From positions 1 through 64,000 of the forward strand of contig DASRIA010000034.1 in the NCBI GenBank assembly GCA_035650255.1: a DNA stretch of 64,000 bases. The letters run 5' to 3'. Numbering within the stretch: the first letter of the stretch is position 1; the number at the start of each line of letters is the position of its first letter. This document shows, piece after piece, positions 41,766 to 49,750 of this stretch. The position numbers and the translations under genes are program-made. This stretch comes from DASRIA01 sp035650255 (GTDB lineage: Bacteria > Actinomycetota > Thermoleophilia > Solirubrobacterales > JBBDJG01). Under the pieces are notes generated by a model. The model did not search any database and was not told the DNA's origin. It saw only the letters and a program-made list of their open reading frames with translations.

Positions 41766-42664
41766 GTGATCCCCTCCGTGTCGCTCGTCAGCTCGAGGAA
41801 GACCTCCTCGAGCGACGTCGTGACGAGCGTCAGCTCGTGCAGGGGCGCGCCCGCCGCATGGGCCACGTCTCCGACTCGCGCGAGATCGTCGGTGCTCACC
41901 TGCAGCGACCCGTCGTCCTGACGAGTGACGTCGAGCCCCGTGGCTGCGAGTGCTGCGACCAGCTGGTCGGCGGCAGGCGTCCGCACGCGCACCGCCCCGC
42001 CCATCGTCAGCTCCGACACGGACCCCTGCCGCACCATCCGGCCCCGATGGATCACCACCACGTCGTCGACCGTCTGCGCCACCTCCGCCAGCACGTGGCT
42101 GGACACGAGCACGGTGCGTCCCTCCGCCGCCAGGGAGCGCAGGAAGTCGCGCAGCCACCGGATCCCCTGCGGATCGAGCCCGTTCGCAGGTTCGTCCAGC
42201 ACCAGGACCTGCGGGTCGCCGAGCAACGTGGCCGCGAGGCCGAGCCGCTGGCGCATGCCCATCGAGTACTTGCCGACGCGGCGGTGGGCGGCGCCCTCCA
42301 TCTCCACGAGGCGCAGGACCTCCTCGGTCCGCGAGCGCGGAAGGCCGGCCATCGCCGCGAGCGAGCGCAGGTGGTTGCGGCCCGAGCGGCCCGGATGGGC
42401 ACCGGCGACCTCGAGGTTGGCGCCGACCATCAGGGCCGGGTCGTCCAGATCCGCGTAGCGGCGGCCCATCACGGTCGCGTGGCCGCGGGTCGGCCGCGCC
42501 AGCCCCAGCACCATGCGCAGCGTGGTGGTCTTGCCCGCGCCGTTCGGTCCCAGGAAGCCGGTCACCGTCGCGGCCCGGACCTTGAAGGAGAGGTCGTCCA
42601 CTGCGGTGACCGAGCCGTACCGCTTGGTCAGCCCGACCGCTTCGATCGCCCCGTCGAGGCGCAT
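41762..42664 (-). CDS. ABC transporter ATP-binding protein
   Basis: A 300-residue ATPase of the DrrA/CcmA type: Walker A GPNGAGKTTT, the signature YSMGMRQRLGLAATLLGDP, Walker B VLVLDEPANGLDP and the switch histidine in VSSHVLAEV. The C-terminal 80 residues (VRVRTPAADQLVAALAATGL) form the regulatory extension typical of DrrA-like proteins. It pairs with the ABC-2 permease downstream through a GTGA overlap. Confidence 0.93.
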   Translation of the reverse strand: MRLDGAIEAVGLTKRYGSVTAVDDLSFKVRAATVTGFLGPNGAGKTTTLRMVLGLARPTRGHATVMGRRYADLDDPALMVGANLEVAGAHPGRSGRNHLRSLAAMAGLPRSRTEEVLRLVEMEGAAHRRVGKYSMGMRQRLGLAATLLGDPQVLVLDEPANGLDPQGIRWLRDFLRSLAAEGRTVLVSSHVLAEVAQTVDDVVVIHRGRMVRQGSVSELTMGGAVRVRTPAADQLVAALAATGLDVTRQDDGSLQVSTDDLARVGDVAHAAGAPLHELTLVTTSLEEVFLELTSDTEGIT

Positions 42665-42681
42665 GCCAGGTGGAGGCTGCG

Positions 42682-43317
42682 CTACGGCTGGCTCCGACTA
42701 TCCGTGCCCGGCACGCGCCGCAGGTAACCGCCGGGCTGGAAGGTCAGCAGGAACTTCTCGCACACGGGGTCGACCTCGAAGGAGCGGTTCTCGTTCAAGA
42801 ACTCCTCGATCGCCTCATCCGGGCCTGGCCCGTGGTCGGGCAGCAGCCAGGCGTGGGTGTCCTCGACGATCAGGTAGCAGCCCTCGCTCACGAGTGACGA
42901 GTACTCCTTCAGCTCGGCGAGCACGTGTTCCTTGGTGTGGTCGGAATCCAGGATGACCATCACGCGCTCCGCGCTGGAAGCCTCGGCCCGGACCTGCTCG
43001 AGCACCTCTGGCGCCACGGACGACCCCTTCACGTACTCGATGCGCGGGTGCGTGGGCAGATCGTCCTGCGGATCGATGTCGATCGTGATGATGCGACCCC
43101 TGTCCATCAGGTCGCACATCGAAGCCAGGTAGAGGGCGCTTCCCCCGGAGAACGTGCCGGTCTCGATGATCAGATCCGGCTCAGTCATGTGGAGCAGCTC
43201 CTGATAGACCCAGAGGTCGGTCGGGCACTTGTAGACGTGCCTGCCAAGCCAGAACGTCGCCAGCCAGACGCCGCTCTTGCCGTACTCCCGGTAGAAAGCT
43301 TCCCTGAGCTCGCTCAT
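42682..43317 (-). CDS. CmcI/cephalosporin hydroxylase-family protein (SAM-dependent methyltransferase fold)
   Basis: A 211-residue protein. LIIETGTFSGGSALYLASM is the SAM-binding loop, IITIDIDPQ the acidic strand end, ILDSDHTKEHVLAELKEYSS the metal-dependent O-methyltransferase-like motif and GCYLIVEDTH the following strand, the pattern of the CmcI/rhamnosyl O-methyltransferase family. Members methylate sugars or antibiotic intermediates, although the family is named for a supposed hydroxylase. A glycolipid or polysaccharide O-methylation would fit, but no glycan cluster is adjacent. It lies 17 bases upstream of the ABC ATPase and may share its transcript. Confidence 0.8.
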   Translation of the reverse strand: MSELREAFYREYGKSGVWLATFWLGRHVYKCPTDLWVYQELLHMTEPDLIIETGTFSGGSALYLASMCDLMDRGRIITIDIDPQDDLPTHPRIEYVKGSSVAPEVLEQVRAEASSAERVMVILDSDHTKEHVLAELKEYSSLVSEGCYLIVEDTHAWLLPDHGPGPDEAIEEFLNENRSFEVDPVCEKFLLTFQPGGYLRRVPGTDSRSQP

Positions 43318-43342
43318 GGATCCGTTCTAGCGGCTGGCGGTA

Positions 43343-44620
43343 CTAGCTGCCACTCTGGCGGAGCAGGGCGCCGGTGGTCTGCTCCAAAATCCGGCGCCAC
43401 GCGGTGGTGCGCTCGCGTTGCTCGTCGGCCTGGCGCAGGATCTTCGTCACGCGCCGGGCCGAGATCTCGATCCCGTGCTTCTCGCAGATCTCCTTGTAGT
43501 GGCGGTAGTCCTGCGCGAGGCGCAGGGTGACCGACTCGAAGCCATGGCGCGCGATCTCGATGCGCGACGAGTAGTTCATGATGCTCGTCCCGAACATCAA
43601 CTCGTCGTTCGGGTCGGGCTCGATCAAGATGATGTCGACGCCCGGGTAGCGCTCCCGCCAGTGCTTGACGTGCTCGTGCAACCGGGCGTGGGCGAGCAGC
43701 TTGAACGCCTGGTAGCCGACCTGCGGATAGCCCATGTCCGACACGCGGCGCACGCGGCTCCCGAAGATCGTCGGGATCCGCTTCTGGAAGTCATTCACGT
43801 ACGGCACGAGCGGGTTGATCACCACGATGAACTTCGCGCCCTGCTCCACCGCGACGTCGACGTTCGTCGTCGAGCGGATGCCGCCGTCGATCAGCTGCCG
43901 GCCGCGCACCTCCACCGGCCGGTACACCATCGGCAGCGCCGTGGAGGCCGACACGGCCTTGGAGATCGGCACGTCGTCCCAGCCGGGAGAGCCGAACACG
44001 ATCCGCTCGCAGGTGTCGAGATCGGTCGCCGTCAGGTAAAGCTCGGCCTCCAGCAGCCGGAAGTCGTCGGTGCGGTCGCTCTCGAGGAAGGCCTCGCGAA
44101 TGTACTGCTCGATGCCGGAGCCGGTGTAGAGCCCCGAGGGGAGCGCCTCGGCCAGCCCGGTGAAGACGTCCATCAGCGACACCTCGCGCCACCGGCCCGC
44201 CAGGCTGCGCGCCAGCCCTGCGAGCCGCAGGGGCATGAGCATGGCCCGCGTCGCGAAGTCCGCGTAGTTGGGCCGCAGGAGGGCGCCGAGGTCCACGTCG
44301 CGGAAGGGGGTCGGCACCTGGCGGTTGACGACGCGCGACATCTCCTCGGGGGTCAGGCCCGCGGCCAGCAGCCCGGCGACGAACGATCCGGCGCTGGTGC
44401 CGACGTAGATGTCGAACTCGTTGACCGTCCGGTTGACGCTCAACAGGTCGAGCGCGCGCAGGGCGCCGATCTCGTAGACGCCGCCCGTGAACCCGCCCCC
44501 GCCGAGCACGAGCGCGGTCTTGGAACGCCCGCCACGGCGCCGTTGGGCCTTCTGGATGCTCGAGCGCTTGGGGCCCGCAGCCCCCGGCACCGATGATTCG
44601 AGTTCGACTACGTCACCCAT
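43343..44620 (-). CDS. Patatin-like phospholipase
   Basis: A 425-residue lipid acyl hydrolase. The oxyanion loop is LVLGGGGFTGGVYEIGALRAL, the nucleophile serine lies in VGTSAGSFVAG and the dyad aspartate in IDGGIRSTTNVDVA. All three patatin motifs are present. The rest of the chain (RIPTIFGSRVRRVSDMGYPQ, RYPGVDIILIEPDPND) resembles bacterial RssA/YjjU-type proteins but with a longer N-terminus. It probably cleaves membrane phospholipids from the cytoplasmic side. It is divergent from the R2lox-like gene. Confidence 0.9.
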   Translation of the reverse strand: MGDVVELESSVPGAAGPKRSSIQKAQRRRGGRSKTALVLGGGGFTGGVYEIGALRALDLLSVNRTVNEFDIYVGTSAGSFVAGLLAAGLTPEEMSRVVNRQVPTPFRDVDLGALLRPNYADFATRAMLMPLRLAGLARSLAGRWREVSLMDVFTGLAEALPSGLYTGSGIEQYIREAFLESDRTDDFRLLEAELYLTATDLDTCERIVFGSPGWDDVPISKAVSASTALPMVYRPVEVRGRQLIDGGIRSTTNVDVAVEQGAKFIVVINPLVPYVNDFQKRIPTIFGSRVRRVSDMGYPQVGYQAFKLLAHARLHEHVKHWRERYPGVDIILIEPDPNDELMFGTSIMNYSSRIEIARHGFESVTLRLAQDYRHYKEICEKHGIEISARRVTKILRQADEQRERTTAWRRILEQTTGALLRQSGS

Positions 44621-44715
44621 TGAACAAAGCGGACCCTACCAGGGGCTTCTTGCCGGTCCGCGCACTCCGCCTCCCCTGTTGCAGCGCAGTGCAAACCGGC
44701 CGGTCAGTAAGTGGA

Positions 44716-44736
44716 ACCGCCGCCAGAGGCGGCGGT
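44716..44736 (+). other. Leader hairpin before the R2lox-like gene
   Basis: Perfect 9-base-pair stem ACCGCCGCC / GGCGGCGGT with loop AGA, about 40 bases before the GTG start, in a 157-base divergent intergenic region. A short palindrome ACCGGCCGGT lies just upstream at 44695-44704. Its place suggests an effect on the leader transcript rather than termination of the divergent gene. Confidence 0.45.
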
Positions 44737-44777
44737 AGGCTGTCCGGAGCAGGCAAACCCGGCGCGCAGGAGGCCCA

Positions 44778-45701
44778 GTGACCACGCTCAGCTCACGTAT
44801 CGAACTCACCGACTTCTTCTCGGAGACCGCGGACCCGGCGCTGCTCGAGTCGGCGGACCGAGGGCAGACGGAGCTGCTCGACTACCGGCAGCTGTACGAG
44901 CTGTGGGAGCGCCAGCAGTGGCTCACGCAGGAGCTGGACTTCTCGGTCGACCGCGATCACTGGCACGGCTTCCCGGACGAGGAGCGCTTCCAGCGGATGT
45001 ACGGGCTCTCGTCGTTCTTCATCGGCGAGCAGAAGGTCACCGAGGAGCTCGGCCCGATGATGCGCGCCGCGCCCACGCAGGACATGCAGGTGTTTCTCGC
45101 GACTCAGATCGCGGACGAGGCCCGCCACGTGCGCTTCTTCGACCGCTTCTACGCGGAGGTGGGCGTGCTCGCTTCGGATGACCTGGCGGCGCGCCTGAAA
45201 GAGACCGAGAAGCACCTCAATCCCGCGTTCAACGTCCTCTTCGACGAGATGCTCGGCGCGCGGGTGCGCACGCTCGCCGAGGACCCGACCAACATGGTCG
45301 CGCTCGTGGAGGCGATCACGCTCTACCACATGGTGATCGAGGGCATGCTCGCGCTCACGGGCCAGCACTTCATCATCGACTTCAACGAACGCGAGGGCAC
45401 GCTGCCCGGGTTCGTGCGCGGCTTCAACCTCGTCGCGCGCGACGAGCATCGCCATGTCGCTTTCGGGGCGCGCTTCCTGCGCGACGCCGTGTCGGAGGAC
45501 CCGGCCTACAAGGAAGTGATCCAGCGCACGCTCGCCGAGGCGCTCGAGATCGCCGATGCGGTGCTCAAGCCGCCGTGGGCGCAGGACCAGCCGGAGGACT
45601 ACGAGTTCTTCGGCGTGAGCATCGACGACACGCGCGACTTCGCGGCCCAGGCGCTGACGCGGCGCCTGAAGGTCATCGGGCTCGTGCCCGCAGCCGCCTA
45701 G
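44778..45701 (+). CDS. R2-like ligand-binding oxidase (R2lox-like)
   Basis: A 307-residue ferritin-superfamily protein. Six metal ligands are visible: Glu84 (FIGEQKV), Glu114 and His117 (DEARH), Glu188 (VIEGM), Glu223 and His226 (DEHRH). Val87 and Tyr183 occupy the positions of the Val-Tyr crosslink seen in mycobacterial and Geobacillus R2lox (ligand+3 and ligand-5), which favours a Mn/Fe oxidase over ribonucleotide reductase R2. No nrdE partner is present. GTG start with CAGGAGG. It may oxidise a bound long-chain lipid; the true substrate of this family is unknown. Confidence 0.8.
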   Translation: MTTLSSRIELTDFFSETADPALLESADRGQTELLDYRQLYELWERQQWLTQELDFSVDRDHWHGFPDEERFQRMYGLSSFFIGEQKVTEELGPMMRAAPTQDMQVFLATQIADEARHVRFFDRFYAEVGVLASDDLAARLKETEKHLNPAFNVLFDEMLGARVRTLAEDPTNMVALVEAITLYHMVIEGMLALTGQHFIIDFNEREGTLPGFVRGFNLVARDEHRHVAFGARFLRDAVSEDPAYKEVIQRTLAEALEIADAVLKPPWAQDQPEDYEFFGVSIDDTRDFAAQALTRRLKVIGLVPAAA

Positions 45702-45723
45702 TACGCAAGCTGACGGCCTGAAA

Positions 45724-45751
45724 AGGATGGCGCGCCCCGCGCCGCCGTCCT
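45724..45751 (+). terminator. Possible terminator after the R2lox-like gene
   Basis: Stem GGCGCG/CGCGCC with loop CCC, extended after an internal mismatch by AGGA/TCCT, beginning 22 bases after the stop. There is no T run, so factor-dependent or weak termination is likely. Confidence 0.4.
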
Positions 45752-45863
45752 ACGATGGGAATGCGTCTTCAGGGATGGAGGCGCTTTCTCAATTCAGCGG
45801 GCGCAGCGTCGGAGCGCCTCACTTGACCGCTTCGCCGCCGTCAGCAAGGAAGCCGACACCCGT

Positions 45864-47606
45864 TTGGCAGGCCTCGGCCTGCTCGTGCGCGGGCGCCACG
45901 CCCTGTACGTGAGCGCACTCGCCGCCCTGCTTGCCAGCCGCGGGGCGCGCGTCTGGGAGTCGCACGCCGGCTCCCCTCCGCGGGTGCCGCGCGGAGCGGA
46001 CATCGCGATCCTCGAGTCGCCGCTGCCCGCGGAGCTGCGCGCGCTCGCGGTCCGGGGGGTGAGCGTGATCGTGCTCGCAGAGCGCGCGGAGCCGGCCGAC
46101 GCTCTCGCCGCGGCGCAGCTGGGAGCCCGCGCCCTCCTGCCGAAGAACTGCACCTTGGCGGAGCTCTCCATTGCTATAAGGAACGCCACCGCCGGGGGCC
46201 AGGCGCCCCACCGCCCGTCCCTGACTCCGCGGCAACGCGAGGTGCTGGAGCTGATCGTCGAAGGCCTCGACAACGCGCAGATCGCATCCCGTCTCGGGAT
46301 CACCGAGCGGACCGTGCGCGCCCATGTCTCCAGCGTGCTGGAGCGCACGGGCGTCTCCAACCGCACGCAGGCGGCGGTGGCCGCGATTCAACGCGGCTGG
46401 GTCGCCACGCTGCTGCTCGCGGTCGCGCTGCTCGCGGTCGTGACGAGCGCCGCGGCGGCCGCGGTCGAGACGCCCACTGCGCTGCGTGCCGCCCTGACGC
46501 GCGAGATGCGCGCCGCCGGCGGCTATTCGGGCGCCTGGGTCCACGACGGTGGGTCGGGGCGGACGGTGTTCAAGTGGCGCTCGCAGAGCCCGCGCGTGCC
46601 GGCGTCGGTGCAGAAGCTCGTCACGACGGCCACGGCGCTCGACCGCCTCGGTGCCGAGGCACGCTTCGAAACCGCGGTGATGGCCGACGGCGAGGTCAGC
46701 GAAGGCACCCTGGACGGGAACGTCTACCTGCACGGTTCAGGCGACCCGACTTTCGGGACGAGTGCCCTCAACAGGCTCGCCGGCCTGGTCGCCGACACGG
46801 GCCTGGATCGCATCACCGGTCGGGTGCTCGGCGACGAGAGCTTCTTCGACACGCGGCGTGGCGGGCCGGCGAGCGGCTTCGGGATCTCGCCCTATGTCGG
46901 TCCGCTGTCCGCCCTCGCCTTCAACCACGGCTCGCTCGTGCCGTTCGCGCGCGGCTGGCAGACGAATCCTCCCGCCTTCGCCGCGGAACGCCTGCGCGTG
47001 TCGCTGCGCCGTGAGGACGTCGCCGTCGCACGATACGTGCGCACCGGAAACGCGCCCGCGGACGCCAAGACCGTGGCGGCCGTCGAGTCTCCCCCGCTCG
47101 GGAGCATCGTGCGGCGCACCAACCAGGTATCCGACAACTATTTCGCCGAGATGCTGCTGAAGGGGATCGGCGCCCGGTCCGGGGGGGCCGGTTCGACGTC
47201 GGCGGGAGCGCGGGTTGCGCGCGCTTACGCGCGTGAGGCCGGCTTCAAGGCGAAGGTCGTCGACGGCTCCGGCCTGTCGCGCGCGAACCGCGTGGCGCCG
47301 CGGGATGTGGGGCGGCTGCTGCTGGACGCGCGCAAGCAGCCGTGGTTCGAGGCCTTCTACGGCTCGCTGCCACTCGCAGGCAAGTCCGGGACGCTCCACA
47401 AGCGCATGCGGAGGACTCGCGCGTCGGGACGCTGCCGCGCCAAGACGGGCACGCTGTCCGGCGTCACCGCGCTGGCCGGCTACTGCCGCGCGCCGGACGG
47501 CGACGCGATGACGTTCGCCCTCCTGATGAACGGCGTGAACGTCTGGGCCGGCCGCCGCGCCCAGGACCGGATCGCCGCGCTGCTCGCGTCGTACACCGGC
47601 GACTAG
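45864..47606 (+). CDS. Fusion of pseudo-receiver and LuxR/NarL HTH with a PBP4-type D,D-carboxypeptidase
   Basis: A single 580-residue frame with a TTG start. Residues 1-110 resemble a response-regulator receiver lacking its acidic pair (RGRH near residue 9) and its phosphoacceptor Asp, which is Glu51 in AILESPLP; Lys94 (LLPK) is kept. Residues 120-175 are a LuxR helix-turn-helix (LTPRQREVLELIVEGLDNAQ, IASRLGITERTVRAHV). Residues 179-200 are hydrophobic and end in an AAA signal-peptidase-like site. Residues 205-580 are peptidase S13/PBP4: Ser248-x-x-Lys251 (SVQK), Ser423-Asp-Asn (SDN), KTGT at 527-530. Internal GTG at 46377 (codon 172) could give a separate secreted PBP4. No similar fusion is known to me. 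Confidence 0.85.
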   Translation: MAGLGLLVRGRHALYVSALAALLASRGARVWESHAGSPPRVPRGADIAILESPLPAELRALAVRGVSVIVLAERAEPADALAAAQLGARALLPKNCTLAELSIAIRNATAGGQAPHRPSLTPRQREVLELIVEGLDNAQIASRLGITERTVRAHVSSVLERTGVSNRTQAAVAAIQRGWVATLLLAVALLAVVTSAAAAAVETPTALRAALTREMRAAGGYSGAWVHDGGSGRTVFKWRSQSPRVPASVQKLVTTATALDRLGAEARFETAVMADGEVSEGTLDGNVYLHGSGDPTFGTSALNRLAGLVADTGLDRITGRVLGDESFFDTRRGGPASGFGISPYVGPLSALAFNHGSLVPFARGWQTNPPAFAAERLRVSLRREDVAVARYVRTGNAPADAKTVAAVESPPLGSIVRRTNQVSDNYFAEMLLKGIGARSGGAGSTSAGARVARAYAREAGFKAKVVDGSGLSRANRVAPRDVGRLLLDARKQPWFEAFYGSLPLAGKSGTLHKRMRRTRASGRCRAKTGTLSGVTALAGYCRAPDGDAMTFALLMNGVNVWAGRRAQDRIAALLASYTGD

Positions 47607-47629
47607 GGCCGCGTCGCCGGAACTTTGGC

Positions 47630-47658
47630 CCGTCCGTAACCACAGGTGTTACGCACGG
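47630..47658. terminator. Bidirectional terminator hairpin
   Basis: Stem CCGT-C-CGTAAC / GTTACG-C-ACGG (10 pairs around one C-C mismatch) with loop CACAGGT, in the 86-base gap between the convergent LuxR-PBP4 fusion and ligA. Confidence 0.6.
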
Positions 47659-47692
47659 GACATGGTTCGCGGCTGGGTCTGAGTACCGTCGA

Positions 47693-49750
47693 TCAGGCCG
47701 GGCCGAGCAGCCGTTCGAGTTCGGCCTCGTCGATCACGGGCCGGCCCAGGTCCCTGGCCTTGTCGGCCTTGGAGCCCGGGTCCGCTCCCGCCACGACGTA
47801 GTCGGTCTTGCCCGACACGGAGCCCGTGACCTTGCCCCCGGCGGCCGTGATCCGCTCGGTCGCCTCGTCGCGCGACATGTTCGGCAACGTGCCCGTCAAC
47901 ACGAAAGTCTGTCCCTTCAGGGGCCCATCCTGCGGCCCACCCGCCGATCCGCTTACGGATCGGCGGCCCTGTTCCAATTGAAGACCTGCGTTCCGCAGGT
48001 CTTCGATGAGCTGCTGGTTGCGGGGCTCGTCGAACGTCTCGCGGATCAGCCCGGCGAGCACGGGCCCGATGCCCTCGACCTCGAGGATCTCCTCCTCGGA
48101 CGCACCCATCAGCCGGTCGATCGAGCCGAAGTGGGATGCCAGAGCGCGCGCGTTGACGCCGCCGATGCCGGGAATCCCGAGCGCGTAGAGCACCCGGTGG
48201 AAAGGCTGTCGCTTCGAGCCTTCGATCGACGCCACCAGGTTCTCGGCCGACTTGCGCTGGAAGCCCTCGAGCTGTTCGAGCTGCTCGACCGTGAGGCGAT
48301 AGATGTCCGGCAGCGCCCGCACGAGCTCTTCCTCGAAGAAGCGGTAGACGAGCTTCTCGCCGAAGCCCTCGATGTCCATCGCGCCTCGCGAGACGAAGTG
48401 CTTCAGCGCCTGGACGATCTGCCCGGGGCAGTCCTTGCGGTTCGGGCAGCGGGTCCAGACCTCGCCCTCGGGCTTCACGGTCGGGGTGCCGCAGGCGGGG
48501 CACTTCTTGGGTGGCCGGTAGCGCTTCTCCTTCCCGGTCCGCCGTTGCGTGATCGGCGAGACAACCTGCGGGATCACGTCGCCGGCGCGCATGATCACGA
48601 CCTGGTCGCCCTCGCGGATGTCCTTGCGCGAGATGTCCTCCTCGTTGTGCAGGGTCGCCTTGCCGACCGTGACTCCGCTCACCTGCACCGGCTCGAGCCG
48701 CGCCCAGGGGACCATGTTCCCGGTGCGCCCCACGTTCACCTCGATCTTCTCCAGCTTGGTGACCGCCGTCGTGGGCGCGAACTTGAACGCGACGGCCCAG
48801 CGCGGCTCGCGGCCCACCACGCCCAGCGCCTGCTGCACGTCGTACTCGTCGATCTTGACGACCACGCCGTCGATCTCGTAGTCGAGGCTTTCGCGGCGTT
48901 CCTCCCAGCGGTGCGCCGTCTCGATCACCGAGTCGATGTCGCGATGCAGCTCGACGTCCTCGTTGACCTTGAAGCCGTGCTCACGCAGCCAAGCGATCGA
49001 GTCCGAGTGGCGCTCCTGGCCGAGCCCCTCCGACGCTCCGATGCCGTAACACCAGATGGACAGCGGCCGGGACCGCGTGACCTCCGGGTTCAGCTGGCGC
49101 AGCGACCCGGCCGCGGAGTTGCGCGGATTGGCGTATGTCTTCTGACCCGCCGCGGCCTGCTCCTCGTTCAGCTTGGCGAAGCCCGCCAGCGGCAGGTACA
49201 CCTCGCCGCGGACCTCCACGAGCGGCGGCGCATCCGGCCCGATCGAGTGCGGGATGTCGGGAATCGTCTTGAGGTTCTGCGTGACGTCCTCGCCGATCTC
49301 GCCGTCGCCGCGGGTGGCGCCGCGGACCAGCTCGCCGTTCTCGTACACGAGCGAGATGGCGAGGCCGTCGACCTTGGGCTCGGTCACGTATCGGACCTCA
49401 CGCTCGGAGAGCTCCCGCTTGGCGAGCAGGTTGCGGACCCGCTGCTCCCACGCCTGCAGCTCGTCCGCGTCGCGCGCGTTCGCGAGCGACAGCATCGGCA
49501 GCAGGTGACTCACCTGCCCGAAACGCTCCAGCGGCCGGCCGCCCACGCGCTGCGTCGGCGAGTCCGGGGTGCGCAGCTCCGGGTGCGCGTCCTCGAGCGC
49601 ATTCAGCTCGCGCAGCAGGTCGTCGTACTCCGTGTCGGAGATCTCCGGATCGTCCTGCACGTAGTAGCGGTTGTTGTGGTACTCGATGTCGTGCCGCAGC
49701 TCGGCGGCGCGCGCAGCCGGGTCGGTGGGACTGCGCTTCGTCCGCGGCAT
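47693..49750 (-). CDS. ligA: NAD-dependent DNA ligase
   Basis: A 685-residue ligase with the normal domain order: the NAD-binding Ia domain (NNRYYVQDDPEISDTEYDDL), the adenylation domain with AMP-accepting Lys126 in TEPKVDGLAISL, an OB fold, a four-cysteine zinc finger (KKCPACGTP, RCPNRKDCPG), helix-hairpin-helix repeats, and a C-terminal BRCT domain (LKGQTFVLTGTLPNMSRDEA). It seals nicks in replication and repair. The ATG overlaps the surE stop (TGATG). Two perfect hairpins lie in the coding DNA for the linker before the BRCT domain. Confidence 0.97.
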   Translation of the reverse strand: MPRTKRSPTDPAARAAELRHDIEYHNNRYYVQDDPEISDTEYDDLLRELNALEDAHPELRTPDSPTQRVGGRPLERFGQVSHLLPMLSLANARDADELQAWEQRVRNLLAKRELSEREVRYVTEPKVDGLAISLVYENGELVRGATRGDGEIGEDVTQNLKTIPDIPHSIGPDAPPLVEVRGEVYLPLAGFAKLNEEQAAAGQKTYANPRNSAAGSLRQLNPEVTRSRPLSIWCYGIGASEGLGQERHSDSIAWLREHGFKVNEDVELHRDIDSVIETAHRWEERRESLDYEIDGVVVKIDEYDVQQALGVVGREPRWAVAFKFAPTTAVTKLEKIEVNVGRTGNMVPWARLEPVQVSGVTVGKATLHNEEDISRKDIREGDQVVIMRAGDVIPQVVSPITQRRTGKEKRYRPPKKCPACGTPTVKPEGEVWTRCPNRKDCPGQIVQALKHFVSRGAMDIEGFGEKLVYRFFEEELVRALPDIYRLTVEQLEQLEGFQRKSAENLVASIEGSKRQPFHRVLYALGIPGIGGVNARALASHFGSIDRLMGASEEEILEVEGIGPVLAGLIRETFDEPRNQQLIEDLRNAGLQLEQGRRSVSGSAGGPQDGPLKGQTFVLTGTLPNMSRDEATERITAAGGKVTGSVSGKTDYVVAGADPGSKADKARDLGRPVIDEAELERLLGPA
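47941..48004. repeat. Two perfect inverted repeats inside ligA
   Basis: First: CCGCCGATCCG / CGGATCGGCGG with loop CTTA (47941-47966). Second: GAAGACCTGCG / CGCAGGTCTTC with loop TTC (47980-48004). Both are 11 base pairs without mismatch and are separated by 13 bases. They fall in the linker between the HhH and BRCT domains (about residues 583-603). Confidence 0.8.

Noticed and set aside
44778..45701. Ribonucleotide reductase beta subunit for the R2-like protein
   Set aside because: No large-subunit gene is linked, and the residues at ligand+3 and ligand-5 (Val87, Tyr183) fit the R2lox crosslink pair better. This is not fully excluded without a phylogeny.
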